A stretch of DNA of 64,000 bases from Winogradskyella sediminis. GTDB lineage: Bacteria > Bacteroidota > Bacteroidia > Flavobacteriales > Flavobacteriaceae. Below, piece by piece: positions 1 through 9,165 of this stretch. Below the pieces are notes generated by a model. It was given only the letters and a program-made list of their open reading frames with translations, did no database searches and had not been told where the DNA came from. A program made the position numbers and the translations under genes. The stretch is from assembly GCF_003387355.1 (NCBI RefSeq), contig NZ_QUNH01000001.1, forward strand, positions 320,023 to 384,022, given 5' to 3'. The stretch's first letter is position 1, and every line of letters begins with the position of its first letter.

Positions 1-434
1 CTATTTGGGTATTTAATTAATATTTACGTTACGAATATAACATTAATTTTACATTTAAGCAATATTTACATAACATTAAGTTAACATTGAATCTATATTT
101 TACTGTTATTCAGCTACTTATATCAAAATACGTAATTTACATTATAAAAATAAATGGTTCAACTCCATTTAATCTCTAAACTTTAACTTTACATACCTTA
201 TAAAAACCATAAAAGCCGAAACATCAGTTTAAACAAGCCAACCGTTTTAATGTGTGCACTTTTTATATAAATCAAATCCTCATTTCACCCCTATTTATCG
301 GTCATTTTTAAAATCCCAAAATACGAAAGACACTAACTATATATTGCATTTGCAAGGTCTAATAATAACATTTAGATAACATTCTCTTGGAAATAAAAAA
401 GGTACTTTGCATTCAATTTTATTAATACTTTTTA
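1..434. other. Gene-free, AT-rich leader region
   Basis: No open reading frame of note and no RNA gene is visible here. A weak promoter-like TACTTTGC lies at 403-410, 25 bases before the phosphate transporter start, but the nearest TTG (387-389) is only 13 bp upstream, shorter than usual for Bacteroidota. A small palindrome TTGCA-TT-TGCAA lies at 344-355. Otherwise nothing is recognisable. Confidence 0.5.
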
Positions 435-2705
435 ATGGAAAACCTTTATATCTATATGCTTGCTGCCTTAGCTTTTTTAGCTGTAGCAGATTTAGTTGTT
501 GGTGTAAGTAACGATGCTGTTAATTTTTTAAATTCTGCAATAGGATCTAAAGCGGTATCATTTAAAACCATAATGATAGTTGCCAGTATTGGTGTAGCCG
601 TTGGAGCCTTAACCTCAAGCGGTATGATGGAAGTCGCTCGTAAAGGTATCTTTAATCCTGGCGAGTTTATGTTCGATGAAATTATGGTCATTTTTATGGC
701 TGTAATGTTAACGGATATTCTACTTCTAGATTTCTTTAACACCTTGGGCATGCCGACGTCAACAACAGTTTCAATTGTTTTTGAACTTTTAGGTGCTTCG
801 GTAGCCGTGGCATTAATTAAAATTTACAACCATAGCGAGCAATCCATAACGGATTTATCTATATATATTAATAACTCTAAAGCTATTGAAATTATATTAG
901 GTATACTTCTCTCTGTAGCCGTTGCCTTTACAGTTGGTGCTATAATACAATACGTCTCAAGGTTATTGCTTTCGTTTAAATTTCAAGAAAAACCATCGTG
1001 GTATGGAGCCATATTTAGTGGTATAGCAAATACCTCTATATTGTATTTCATCTTAATTAAAGGGGTGAAAAATGCCAGTTTTATGAGTGCTGAATTTACG
1101 GGTCTAATTTCAGCAAATCCGTTAGCGCTTATGGGCATTAGCTTTGTTGTTTTAACACTCATCTCATATGTAGTAATTCAAGTATTTAAAACTAATATTT
1201 ACACCGTTATTATTGTGGTAGGAACATTTGCTCTTGCTGTCGCTTTTGCCGGAAATGACCTCGTTAACTTTATAGGTGTTCCGATTGCCGCTTACAATTC
1301 TTACGAAGCATGGTCTACGAGTGGAGCTTTACCAACTGAATATGTAATGACAGCACTTAGTGCACCCGTAAAAACACAACCAGTTTTATTATTGATAGCT
1401 GGTCTTATAATGGTGTTAACCTTATGGTTCTCAAGCAAAGCTAGATCAGTGGTTAAAACCTCGGTAGATTTATCAAGACAAGATGAAGTAAAGGAACGTT
1501 TTGAACCTAATTTTTTATCTCGAAGTATCGTTAGAGGCACCATTGCTATATCAGATAGTTTAAATCATATTTTGCCAAACTCGTTTAAAATTTGGGCAGA
1601 TACCCAATTTATAAAGCCAAAAGTTGTAGCAAAAACACAAGATATGCCTGCCTTTGATTTGGTTAGAGCAGCTGTAAATTTAATGGTAGCCAGTGTCCTA
1701 ATCTCCATTGCGACCTCAATGAAGTTACCACTATCTACAACTTACGTTACCTTTATGGTAGCTATGGGTACCTCTTTAGCAGATAGAGCTTGGGGAAGTG
1801 AAAGTGCTGTTTATAGAGTTGCCGGAGTACTTAACGTTATCGGTGGATGGTTTTTTACCGCGTTTAGTGCTTTTGTTGCTGCAGCTATTATGGCCTACAT
1901 CTTATACCATGGACAAGGTTATGCTTTAGTTGGCTTATTGGTCTTAGCGCTATTATTGTTATTAAGAAGCTTTTTATCGCATCGTAAGAGTTCTAAGTTG
2001 ATGAAAGAGGAAGATCAGCTAGAAAAAGCAGAAAGTAGCTCTACACAAGGAGTTATTCATGAAAGTGCTTCAAATATTGCTAGCGTTATAAAACGTGGCA
2101 ACAGAATCTATACTTCTGCAATTAATGGTTTAGCAGTACAAGATTTAAAACTTTTAAAGAAAAATAGAAAACAAATCGAAAAGCTTTCAAGTGAAATTGA
2201 TGATTTAAGAGATAACATTTTCTACTTCATTAAAAACTTAGAAGAACCTAGTCTTGAAGCCAGTAATTTCTACATTAATATATTAGGTTATCTACAAGAT
2301 ATGACGCAATCTTTAGATTACATTTCTAAGGTAAGTCATAAGCATATTAACAATAACCACAAGAAATTAAAATTTAGTCAAGTAAAAGAGCTTAAAGATT
2401 TAGACGCACGTATGGAAGCATTATTTTCTGCAACGCAGACCGCTTTTGAATCTCGTTCTTTCGAACAAATTGGCGCTGTATTAACCGATAAAGCCGAAGT
2501 TTATGATTTGGTTAGAAAGAAAATTCAGAAGCAAGTAGAGCGTACACGCAATGAAGAATCTAGTCCTAAAAACACCACACTTTATTTTAGTATACTTTTA
2601 GAGACTAAAGATTTACTTACAGCCATGATGAATTTATTAGAAGAGTACTACAATTCTTTTGACAGTTCTGTAGAACCTGCAACAATTCATCACGAAGAAG
2701 AATAA
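435..2705 (+). CDS. PiT-family inorganic phosphate permease with C-terminal cytoplasmic domain
   Basis: This is a low-affinity phosphate:cation symporter of the inner membrane (PiT/PHO4 family). The two family repeats are visible: one near residues 18-45, with the signature-like stretch GVSNDAVNFLNSAIGSKAV, and a second around residue 275 with AFAGNDLVNFIGVPIAA. About a dozen hydrophobic segments fill residues 1-520. The remaining ~230 residues are hydrophilic and helical and resemble the PhoU/DUF47-like tail common in flavobacterial PiT proteins, so 756 aa is longer than classical PitA (~500 aa). The gene is monocistronic and is followed by a strong terminator. Family assignment is firm; the role of the tail is inferred. 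Confidence 0.9.
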   Translation: MENLYIYMLAALAFLAVADLVVGVSNDAVNFLNSAIGSKAVSFKTIMIVASIGVAVGALTSSGMMEVARKGIFNPGEFMFDEIMVIFMAVMLTDILLLDFFNTLGMPTSTTVSIVFELLGASVAVALIKIYNHSEQSITDLSIYINNSKAIEIILGILLSVAVAFTVGAIIQYVSRLLLSFKFQEKPSWYGAIFSGIANTSILYFILIKGVKNASFMSAEFTGLISANPLALMGISFVVLTLISYVVIQVFKTNIYTVIIVVGTFALAVAFAGNDLVNFIGVPIAAYNSYEAWSTSGALPTEYVMTALSAPVKTQPVLLLIAGLIMVLTLWFSSKARSVVKTSVDLSRQDEVKERFEPNFLSRSIVRGTIAISDSLNHILPNSFKIWADTQFIKPKVVAKTQDMPAFDLVRAAVNLMVASVLISIATSMKLPLSTTYVTFMVAMGTSLADRAWGSESAVYRVAGVLNVIGGWFFTAFSAFVAAAIMAYILYHGQGYALVGLLVLALLLLLRSFLSHRKSSKLMKEEDQLEKAESSSTQGVIHESASNIASVIKRGNRIYTSAINGLAVQDLKLLKKNRKQIEKLSSEIDDLRDNIFYFIKNLEEPSLEASNFYINILGYLQDMTQSLDYISKVSHKHINNNHKKLKFSQVKELKDLDARMEALFSATQTAFESRSFEQIGAVLTDKAEVYDLVRKKIQKQVERTRNEESSPKNTTLYFSILLETKDLLTAMMNLLEEYYNSFDSSVEPATIHHEEE

Positions 2706-2730
2706 TAACCGAAATATTATAACCATTACA

Positions 2731-2767
2731 AAGCTTCAAATCACATCTAGATTTGAAGCTTTTTTTA
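2731..2767 (+). terminator. Rho-independent terminator after the phosphate permease
   Basis: A perfect 12-bp stem (AAGCTTCAAATC at 2731-2742, GATTTGAAGCTT at 2750-2761) with a 7-base loop is followed by a run of T. It ends the PiT transcription unit. Confidence 0.85.
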
Positions 2768-2965
2768 TACCCTAAAGTGGCAGTACTTTCAGCTCGCCAC
2801 TATCACACCTTAGATTGTGATTTACACCTCTCTAATCATTGTATTAAAACTTCAGGCACCTCATAAAAAACACTTTAAATGTTAAAAAATATCAACTTTT
2901 AACATCCAAAAGCAACCTTTTGTCGTATATATAACTTTAAAACGATAATAACCAAAAATTATAAA

Positions 2966-3817
2966 ATGAAGAAAATTTCAATCCTTTTAGTAGCCGCAGT
3001 TATTTTAAGTTCTTGTGTATCTAAGAAAAAATACTTAGAGCTAGAACAACAACATGGTGAGACCGTAAGTGAGCTGACTAAAACAAGAGTAGAAAAAGAA
3101 GATTTAGAAACTAAGTTTGCTGTTATAGAGGCACGCGTTAATCAATACAATTCTAAAATACAATCTTTAAATGAAGATGTTGAAGGTTTAACCGTTGAAA
3201 ACAATGCAAAATTTCAAGTTTCTGAAGACGGTACTGTAGCGTCTGGCGCAAGTAAAGAAAAAATGCGCGAAACATTAAAAAATGTAGATGCTGAAAAACT
3301 AGCTGGAGCTAAAACATTAAAGGATTCTATGAATTTAGCTGTACAGTACAACTTAAGCAAAGCCATGGACACCAGTGATCTTGATGAAGATGCAGATATC
3401 GCTGTAGATATTAACGAAACTGTAGTCATGATTTCTATCGCTGATGATATGCTTTTTAACACAGCAAGTTATAGAGTTGGAAATAAAGCTGATAAAATCT
3501 TACAAAAACTAGCAGATGTTATCAACTCTGAACCAAGTTTAGATGTAATGGTAGAAGGACACACCGATTCTAGAAGCATTAACACCGACAAAATTGCTGA
3601 CAACTGGGATTTAAGTGTATTACGTGCCACATCGGTAGTACGAAAATTACAAAATCAATTTAAGGTTGCACCGGAGCAATTAATTGCATCTGGTCGTAGT
3701 AGCTACCAACCTTTGGTAGAAAACAACTCTAGTGCTAATAGAGCTAAAAACCGAAGAACACGCATAATTTTAATGCCTAACATTGATAAATTCTTTGCTA
3801 TGATGGAAGCAGAGTAA
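2966..3817 (+). CDS. OmpA-family peptidoglycan-binding lipoprotein
   Basis: This is a likely outer-membrane lipoprotein that anchors the membrane to peptidoglycan. Residues 1-16 form a lipoprotein signal ending in SSC with Cys16 as the lipidation site. Residues ~20-70 are a charged coiled coil, and residues ~150-275 form an OmpA C-terminal domain with the peptidoglycan-contact pattern VEGHTDSRSIN and the later NRAKNRRTRI stretch. The ATG was chosen because it starts the signal peptide. It is monocistronic with its own terminator. The family is clear; the exact cellular role is inferred. Confidence 0.88.
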   Translation: MKKISILLVAAVILSSCVSKKKYLELEQQHGETVSELTKTRVEKEDLETKFAVIEARVNQYNSKIQSLNEDVEGLTVENNAKFQVSEDGTVASGASKEKMRETLKNVDAEKLAGAKTLKDSMNLAVQYNLSKAMDTSDLDEDADIAVDINETVVMISIADDMLFNTASYRVGNKADKILQKLADVINSEPSLDVMVEGHTDSRSINTDKIADNWDLSVLRATSVVRKLQNQFKVAPEQLIASGRSSYQPLVENNSSANRAKNRRTRIILMPNIDKFFAMMEAE

Positions 3818-3845
3818 ATCCATTAACCTATTTATGGGTCAATTT

Positions 3846-3890
3846 AAAAAAGCATCCTCCCGAACAATTCGGCATTGAATGCTTTTTTTT
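3846..3890 (+). terminator. Rho-independent terminator after the OmpA lipoprotein
   Basis: The outer stem AAAAAAGCAT / ATGCTTTTTT (3846-3855 and 3879-3888) encloses a nested hairpin CCGAA-caa-TTCGG at 3860-3872. An eight-base T run follows. Confidence 0.8.
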
Positions 3891-3927
3891 ATGGGTTAAA
3901 TTGTATTTTGTAGAAAAATAAATTGAT

Positions 3928-4647
3928 ATGAAAACGCTCCTCTCCATTAGCATTTGTATATTATTCTTCTCTGGTTTTAGTCAAGATTTAAAACCACAAG
4001 AGCTATTAGAAAAAGCGATTTCATATCACGATCCTAATGGTAATTGGCTACAGTTTAAGGACACGTTTACGGTAGAAATGACCATGCCCAATGCACCAAA
4101 ACGCACTAGTGTAATTACGATTAATTTACCTGATGAATATTTTAGTGTTACGGCCACAAAAGACACTGTAGCCACTACATATACTTTAGTAAAAGATAAA
4201 TGCCAAATGCAATACAATGGTGTTGTTTTAGATAGCCTTAAAGCGGCAGATAAAGATATGACCTGCGACAGAGCCACACTTTATAAAAACTACTATTCGT
4301 ATTTATATGGTTTACCTATGAAGTTACGCGATCCTGGCACCAATTTGAGTGATAACGTTGAAAAGAAAAGGTTTAAAGGCAAAGATTATTTGGTTTTAAA
4401 AGTCACTTATGATGACGCTGTAGGTAATGATGTTTGGTATTTCTATTTTAATCCAAAGACCTATGCGATGGAAATCTATCAGTTCTTTAAAACGGATGAC
4501 CAGGGTAAAGTAAAACCAGAAAGTGGAGAATATATATTACTAACCGGTGAAACCCTTTTAAACGGTATTAAAATCCCTAAAGTAAGAGCTTGGTATTACA
4601 ATAAGGAAGATAAGTATTTGGGAGCTGATACTTTGATTGAGAATTAA
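3928..4647 (+). CDS. Exported protein of the DUF6503 type, function unknown
   Basis: This 239-residue protein begins with a Sec signal peptide (residues 1-18, ending GFSQ) and should be periplasmic or surface-exposed. The mature part is a beta-rich sequence resembling flavobacterial DUF6503-type proteins, which may have a LolA/LolB-like fold for hydrophobic ligands; the sequence alone does not prove this. There is no catalytic motif. It is flanked upstream by the ompA terminator and downstream by a putative non-coding RNA unit, so it is probably transcribed alone. Gene reality is strong, function unknown. Confidence 0.75.
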   Translation: MKTLLSISICILFFSGFSQDLKPQELLEKAISYHDPNGNWLQFKDTFTVEMTMPNAPKRTSVITINLPDEYFSVTATKDTVATTYTLVKDKCQMQYNGVVLDSLKAADKDMTCDRATLYKNYYSYLYGLPMKLRDPGTNLSDNVEKKRFKGKDYLVLKVTYDDAVGNDVWYFYFNPKTYAMEIYQFFKTDDQGKVKPESGEYILLTGETLLNGIKIPKVRAWYYNKEDKYLGADTLIEN

Positions 4648-4788
4648 TACTATTTAGAATAAAGACTTTAGAAAATAGATGATTTTAACAGTATTAGAAT
4701 TTTTCATTAATAATGATATTAAACTAATTAGCTATATTAATAATAAAAAATAATTTATTATTAATAAATGAATACGATAAATATATAG

Positions 4789-4796
4789 TACATTTG
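4789..4796 (+). promoter_or_regulatory. Promoter -7 element for a putative ncRNA
   Basis: TACATTTG is a perfect match to the Bacteroidota -7 consensus TAnnTTTG. No clear TTG is present at the -33 position. Transcription would begin a few bases after position 4800. Confidence 0.55.
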
Positions 4797-4802
4797 TAAT
4801 GC

Positions 4803-5001
4803 TTTTAAAAGCGAAAAGTCTATTGCTGGAACAATAGACTTCTCTAATTAACAGTTTTACAATTACGTCCTGCCACCTTGGTCAGGAGTTGTGGAATTCA
4901 AAGTAGCCACATTGCGATTAAACTAACTGAAGTTTGTACTACGAGTTTAATCTCACATTCATAAACCATCCACCATTGTCGTGTTTGGTTTTTTTTCTTT
5001 T
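4803..5001 (+). ncRNA. Putative independent structured small RNA (~200 nt), class not identified
   Basis: The gene-free stretch 4648-5268 contains a promoter-like box, several hairpins and a terminator in the right order for a stand-alone RNA gene. Hairpins: AGTCTATTG/CAATAGACT (4817-4825 with 4832-4840, perfect 9 bp); TCCTG/CAGGA (4868-4872 with 4883-4887); GTGG/CCAC (4891-4894 with 4907-4910); GATTAAACT/AGTTTAATC (4916-4924 with 4944-4952, perfect 9 bp). No reading frame fits. Its size would suit a 6S RNA or another flavobacterial housekeeping RNA, but I cannot recognise class-specific motifs, and no tmRNA, RNase P or SRP core motif is visible. The exact 5' end is estimated. Confidence 0.5.
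4963..5001 (+). terminator. Rho-independent terminator of the putative small RNA
   Basis: AAACCA (4963-4968) pairs with TGGTTT (4986-4991), with an inner CAC/GTG pair. It is followed by an uninterrupted T run and TCTTTTT. Confidence 0.65.
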
Positions 5002-5210
5002 TACACATATAAACGTGTTAAAGTTAATACCCTTAAAGGCACTTGGGCTTTAGCCTATCTTTCTACTTTTATTTAATTAAACAATTTCTATCTCCTTTTT
5101 AAGGCAAAACTATAATTAGCTCATTATTCCGAATAAAACAAAAAAATATTTGTATTTACCTCATTTACAATTACTTAAGGTGTTTTTTGTCGTTTAAAAT
5201 TTCGCCTTAA

Positions 5211-5241
5211 AAAACCACTCATAAAAATACAGAGTGGTTTT
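5211..5241 (-). terminator. Terminator after nrdA
   Basis: A perfect stem AAAACCACTC / GAGTGGTTTT (5211-5220 and 5232-5241) with an 11-base loop; on the minus strand it is followed by TTTTTT. It lies 28 bases beyond the nrdA stop. Confidence 0.8.
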
Positions 5242-5268
5242 TAAATTAACACTTATTATAACTAGTTT

Positions 5269-7068
5269 CTAACCTTCACAACTAGCACATTCTTTCTTTT
5301 GCTTAAATTTCTGTGCAGCATTCATACTGTGTTGGTAGTACAATGATTTTACTCCCAATTGCCATGCCGTTACATAAAGCTTATTGATGTCTTTAACTGG
5401 CATATCTGGATGCACCATTATGTTTAGCGACTGTGCTTGGTCTATATGGTTTTGTCTGTTTGCTGCCTGATAGATAATTGACATTTGGTCGATTTCAGAA
5501 TAGGTTTTAAACACCTCTTTTTCATGCTCTGTAAGTCCTTCTAAATGCTGAACCGATCCGTCGTAATCTCTAATACTTCTCCACACCTCATTTGTATTCA
5601 TGCCTTTTTCTTCTAAAAGCGCTACTAAATATGGGTTTTTAATGGTTGTTTTTATTTTCGCGATGTCTTTTACATAGCTATTAGACCAAATTGGTTCAAT
5701 TCCTTGAGAAACCTGTCCTAAAATAAAAGCTGACGATGTTGTTGGCGCCACTGCATTTAAAGTGGTGTTACGTCTACCGTATCCTTTTAACACTTCTGGC
5801 TCACCAAATAATTTGGCCAACTCTTCTGATGCTTTTACAGATTTATCTTTAATAGTTTTAAAGATTTCACTGTTTAAATCAAAAGCTTCCTTACTATCAA
5901 AAGCAACCATTTTAGATTGTAATAATGAATGCCATCCTAAAGCTCCTAAACCTAAAGCTCTGTTTTCTTTTGCGAAATTATAGGCTTTCTCCATAAACAT
6001 GAAGGTTTGTCTATTATCTCTGTCTTCAGAGTCTCTATACACTTCTAGTTTAGTAATAAATTCCTCTAATACTGCATCTAAGAAATACACCATAGTTTCT
6101 ACAGCATCGGTATCTTTCCATTTGTCATAGTGTAATAAGTTTATAGACGATAATACACATACAAACGACCATTTATCATTTGTTGGTAACATAATTTCTG
6201 AACACAAGTTACTTGCGTAGATTTCATGATTTTTATCTCTATAGACATCTGGTGCATTATTGTTAGCATTATCTCTAAAGAAAATATAAGGATATCCTAT
6301 TTCTCCTCTACGTTGTAACACTTTTGCCCAAATGGCTCTTTTATCTGTATCACCATCAATCATTTCTTGCATCCACTCGTTACCTACAGTAACACCATGG
6401 GTTAACTCTTGAATTGGATTACCCTCTGTTCCGATTTCTAAAAACTCGTGAATATCTGGGTGATCTATTGGTAAATATGGAGAGAAACGACCTCTTCTTA
6501 CTGACCCTTGACTTACAACATCGACCATTTTCTCAAACAACTGCATAATATGTACAGCTCCAGAAGATTCTCCATTATTTTTAACGGGAGCACCTCTATG
6601 ACGTAGTTTACCAAAATAACCCGAAGTTCCACCACCTAATTTAGACATCATTCCCACTTCAGATTGTGTGTAAAGGATATCTCCCATATCATCTGAAATG
6701 TGCGAGCCAAAACAACTAATCGGTAAGCCACGTCGTTTTCCAAAGTTAGACCAAACCGGAGAAGCTAATGAATAATAGCCTTCTGCCATATAGCCATAAA
6801 ACTTATCTGCAAAACCATCAATGCCTAAAATTCTTTCTGCGTTGTTAGCAATTTCTCTAATTCTTTCTTCGGGAGTAGTATCTCCTGTAAGGTAACCAGA
6901 AGCTAAAAACTGACGACTATGATCGGTTAACCATTTTATTTCGGGTTCTGACTTTGCTTCTTTAATAGCCTCTTTTCTGGCTTTTATAAGTTCATCGTGA
7001 TTTAATGCTTTTGTAGTTTGAGGGTTCTCTACTTTGTTGTCTAGGTCTAAGTTAGTGTTGTCGTTCAT
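5269..7068 (-). CDS. nrdA: Ribonucleoside-diphosphate reductase large subunit, without ATP-cone
   Basis: The catalytic alpha subunit of class I ribonucleotide reductase reduces ribonucleoside diphosphates to deoxy forms in the cytoplasm. Visible residues are the redox cysteine in PISCFGS, the thiyl-radical loop NLCSEI, the partner cysteine in SFVCVLSS, the radical-path tyrosine pair in SLYYQHS, and the C-terminal redox pair KECASCEG. At 599 residues it is much shorter than E. coli NrdA (~760) because the N-terminal ATP-cone is missing; that cone is instead at the N-terminus of NrdB just upstream. The order nrdB-nrdA with a 3-base gap indicates one operon. Such an arrangement is described in Leeuwenhoekiella blandensis. 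Confidence 0.96.
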   Translation of the reverse strand: MNDNTNLDLDNKVENPQTTKALNHDELIKARKEAIKEAKSEPEIKWLTDHSRQFLASGYLTGDTTPEERIREIANNAERILGIDGFADKFYGYMAEGYYSLASPVWSNFGKRRGLPISCFGSHISDDMGDILYTQSEVGMMSKLGGGTSGYFGKLRHRGAPVKNNGESSGAVHIMQLFEKMVDVVSQGSVRRGRFSPYLPIDHPDIHEFLEIGTEGNPIQELTHGVTVGNEWMQEMIDGDTDKRAIWAKVLQRRGEIGYPYIFFRDNANNNAPDVYRDKNHEIYASNLCSEIMLPTNDKWSFVCVLSSINLLHYDKWKDTDAVETMVYFLDAVLEEFITKLEVYRDSEDRDNRQTFMFMEKAYNFAKENRALGLGALGWHSLLQSKMVAFDSKEAFDLNSEIFKTIKDKSVKASEELAKLFGEPEVLKGYGRRNTTLNAVAPTTSSAFILGQVSQGIEPIWSNSYVKDIAKIKTTIKNPYLVALLEEKGMNTNEVWRSIRDYDGSVQHLEGLTEHEKEVFKTYSEIDQMSIIYQAANRQNHIDQAQSLNIMVHPDMPVKDINKLYVTAWQLGVKSLYYQHSMNAAQKFKQKKECASCEG

Positions 7069-7071
7069 GGT

Positions 7072-8346
7072 TTAAAATAAGTCGTCGCTGGTTATACTTT
7101 TTGTTCTTTTGCTATAGTTAATAGATCGCTTCACAAAGAAATCTCCGTGTTTTGTTCCTATAATTTCATCATCAAACCATTCGGTTTGTGCTACGAGGTC
7201 TTCGTTGATATCAAATACTTTATCGATGCCAATACTTTCTAATGAATTATTAAATCTGTTTTTGATAAATTCATTTATTACATTCTTTGGTAAGAATTCT
7301 AATTCTCCTGCTTCAAAAATCCAATCAATTATTTTGCTTTCTGAAACAAAAGCTTCTTCACATAATTCTTTAACTAAAGCGCTATGTTCTTCATCAAACC
7401 ATGTTGGGTTTTCGTTTTTAATAATTTTGATTACATCGATACCAAAATCACCATGTATTTGCTCTTCTTTTGACGTTGCTTCCACGACGTTAGATACTCC
7501 TTTAAGCATGTTTTTATGCTTATTGAAAGCCATAATAATTAAGAACTGAGAGAATAAAGACACATGCTCTATAAACAGAGAAAACAGTAAAATAGACTCT
7601 GCATACTCTTTATTATCTTCACTTTTTGCGTTTTTTAAAGCAGTTTCTAAATAATGAACACGTCTCATTATTACCGGCTTCTTCTTTAAGTTTTTAAACT
7701 CATTATTAAGACCTAAAATCTCTAATAAATGTGAATATGCATCGTGATGACGTACTTCACTTTCTGCAAATGTTGCTCCAACAGATCCTATTTCTGGTTT
7801 TGGCATTTTATGGTAAATATCTCCCCAAAATGATTTTACAGCAACTTCTATTTGCGAAATAGCAAGCATTGTATTTTTAATGGCATTTTGCTCTACAACG
7901 GTTAATCTCGTTTTAAAATCTTGGATATCGCTTGTAAAGTTAAACTCCGAATGAATCCAATATGAATGTCTAATCGCATCTACATATTCATTCAATTCTG
8001 GATACTCGTAAGGCTTTAAATTAATACGCTTTTCAAAAATATTAGTCTTTCGACTTCTCGCCTGTTCATCTCTGTATAAAATGTAAGCTTTTGCTACACC
8101 ATGAAATGAACTTTCCATTAATTTCTCTTCTACAAGATCTTGTACTTCTTCTACTGTTGGTAAATACTTGTGATCTTTTGCTTTTCTATCTAATAAGGTT
8201 TGTAACACTTTTACAGAAATTGTATTAGCATCTTCTTTAGTACCATTACCAACAGAAAGCATCGCTTTTTCTATAGCATTAGTAATCTTATTTAAAACAA
8301 ACGGACTTGTTTCGTAATCTCTTTTAATAATCTGAGTAATCTCCAT
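7072..8346 (-). CDS. nrdB: Ribonucleotide reductase radical subunit with N-terminal ATP-cone
   Basis: The beta subunit supplies the radical to NrdA. Residues ~1-95 form an ATP-cone regulatory domain of a kind normally found in NrdA. Residues ~110-400 are the ferritin-like core, with metal-ligand residues at about E197, H200 (EVRHHDAY), E260, E295 and H298 (EEQIH), and E167 in the slot of the first carboxylate ligand. A tyrosine (Y204) is retained at the position of the E. coli radical tyrosine. NrdB proteins of this form in L. blandensis are dATP-inhibited through the subunit's own cone and use a dimanganese centre; transferring these properties here is inference. It is the first gene of the operon. 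Confidence 0.95.
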   Translation of the reverse strand: MEITQIIKRDYETSPFVLNKITNAIEKAMLSVGNGTKEDANTISVKVLQTLLDRKAKDHKYLPTVEEVQDLVEEKLMESSFHGVAKAYILYRDEQARSRKTNIFEKRINLKPYEYPELNEYVDAIRHSYWIHSEFNFTSDIQDFKTRLTVVEQNAIKNTMLAISQIEVAVKSFWGDIYHKMPKPEIGSVGATFAESEVRHHDAYSHLLEILGLNNEFKNLKKKPVIMRRVHYLETALKNAKSEDNKEYAESILLFSLFIEHVSLFSQFLIIMAFNKHKNMLKGVSNVVEATSKEEQIHGDFGIDVIKIIKNENPTWFDEEHSALVKELCEEAFVSESKIIDWIFEAGELEFLPKNVINEFIKNRFNNSLESIGIDKVFDINEDLVAQTEWFDDEIIGTKHGDFFVKRSINYSKRTKSITSDDLF

Positions 8347-8786
8347 ATATATTTTTTAATTTAAAGCCTAAATAGTCATTAGAGTGATTTTAAAAACCAT
8401 CCTAAACCTATTAATGAATCCGTTAAACGTTTTATGTTTTTCCTTTATAGAAATAAAGGGGTGAATTTTATAAAAAAATGATTTTTCTGTACTTTTTTGA
8501 ATCTAAAAAACTCGAAAAATCTATTTTATTTTGCACTTGACAAAGATTGACAATTGTCGTTAAAAAAGAAAGGTAATTTTATAAACATTGTCAACAAGTT
8601 CTTAACAAATCTGCTGAGCATTAAAGAAATATAAAATCTTACAAAACGAACACAACACACTGCTTAACAGCCCTTTAAAATATAGTCATGATTAAAAAAA
8701 ATGTAAGTTTTATCGTGTTAAATTTACGGTAAGTAAGCGGTTTTATTGGAGGTTAAGGTTATAACATCAAGTTAGAATTGAGCCAC

Positions 8787-8817
8787 AAAAAAGAGCGTTG
8801 ACATAACGCTCTTTTTT
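8787..8817. terminator. Bidirectional terminator-like hairpin in a gene-free region
   Basis: A 13-bp perfect stem AAAAAAGAGCGTT / AACGCTCTTTTTT with a 5-base loop (GACAT) works as a terminator on either strand. No coding gene ends here. Confidence 0.7.
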
Positions 8818-8932
8818 CCCTAATAACTAACTAAAACTTGTAATAAACAATATCGCTATTGCTCATTAAAAATTAACACAATGTCTAAAGATTAGGTTTT
8901 TTTCACCCTAACGTTTTGTACATTAATAGCTA

Positions 8933-8980
8933 ATAAACCAAAAAGCAAACCCCTAATTTGCTCTGTATATTTTGGTTTAT
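8933..8980. repeat. Nested inverted repeat upstream of the LytTR regulator
   Basis: The outer arms ATAAACCAAAA (8933-8943) and TTTTGGTTTAT (8970-8980) are perfect 11-bp complements. Directly inside lie AGCAAA (8944-8949) and TTTGCT (8957-8962), leaving a 7-base bulge on one side. It could be an RNA structure or an operator; no T run follows on the plus strand. Confidence 0.5.
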
Positions 8981-9165
8981 GTCAATATACAAATATCATT
9001 TTAATTTCTGACCATAACCAAGGGTAATGTATAACTGGTAAAAAATAGTGTATAAATGGTTGTAGCCTATTTTTTACATTCCACACACAAAACCATACAT
9101 TACATACATTATTAACTCCTAAGCAATCAATATATTCCTATATTTATAAGCAATAATTCTTAGCC

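Larger units (their letters stand above)
8347..9165. other. 820-bp intergenic region with two hairpins and no gene
   Basis: This is the divergent spacer between nrdB and the LytTR regulator. No open reading frame or known RNA is visible. It contains a perfect palindrome GACAATTGTC at 8549-8558, a terminator-like hairpin at 8787-8817 and a nested hairpin at 8933-8980 (listed separately). A terminator here with no gene before it suggests a small transcript on one strand. I found no convincing NrdR box or TAnnTTTG box for nrdB. Confidence 0.5.

Noticed and set aside
4803..5001. tmRNA, RNase P RNA or SRP RNA
   Set aside because: No tag-peptide frame, no P4-type core and no GGAA-tetraloop/asymmetric-loop SRP core could be found; only an unassigned structured RNA is supported.
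8549..8558. GACAATTGTC as an NrdR box for nrdB
   Set aside because: It is only 10 bp and does not match the NrdR consensus; no second copy at the usual spacing.
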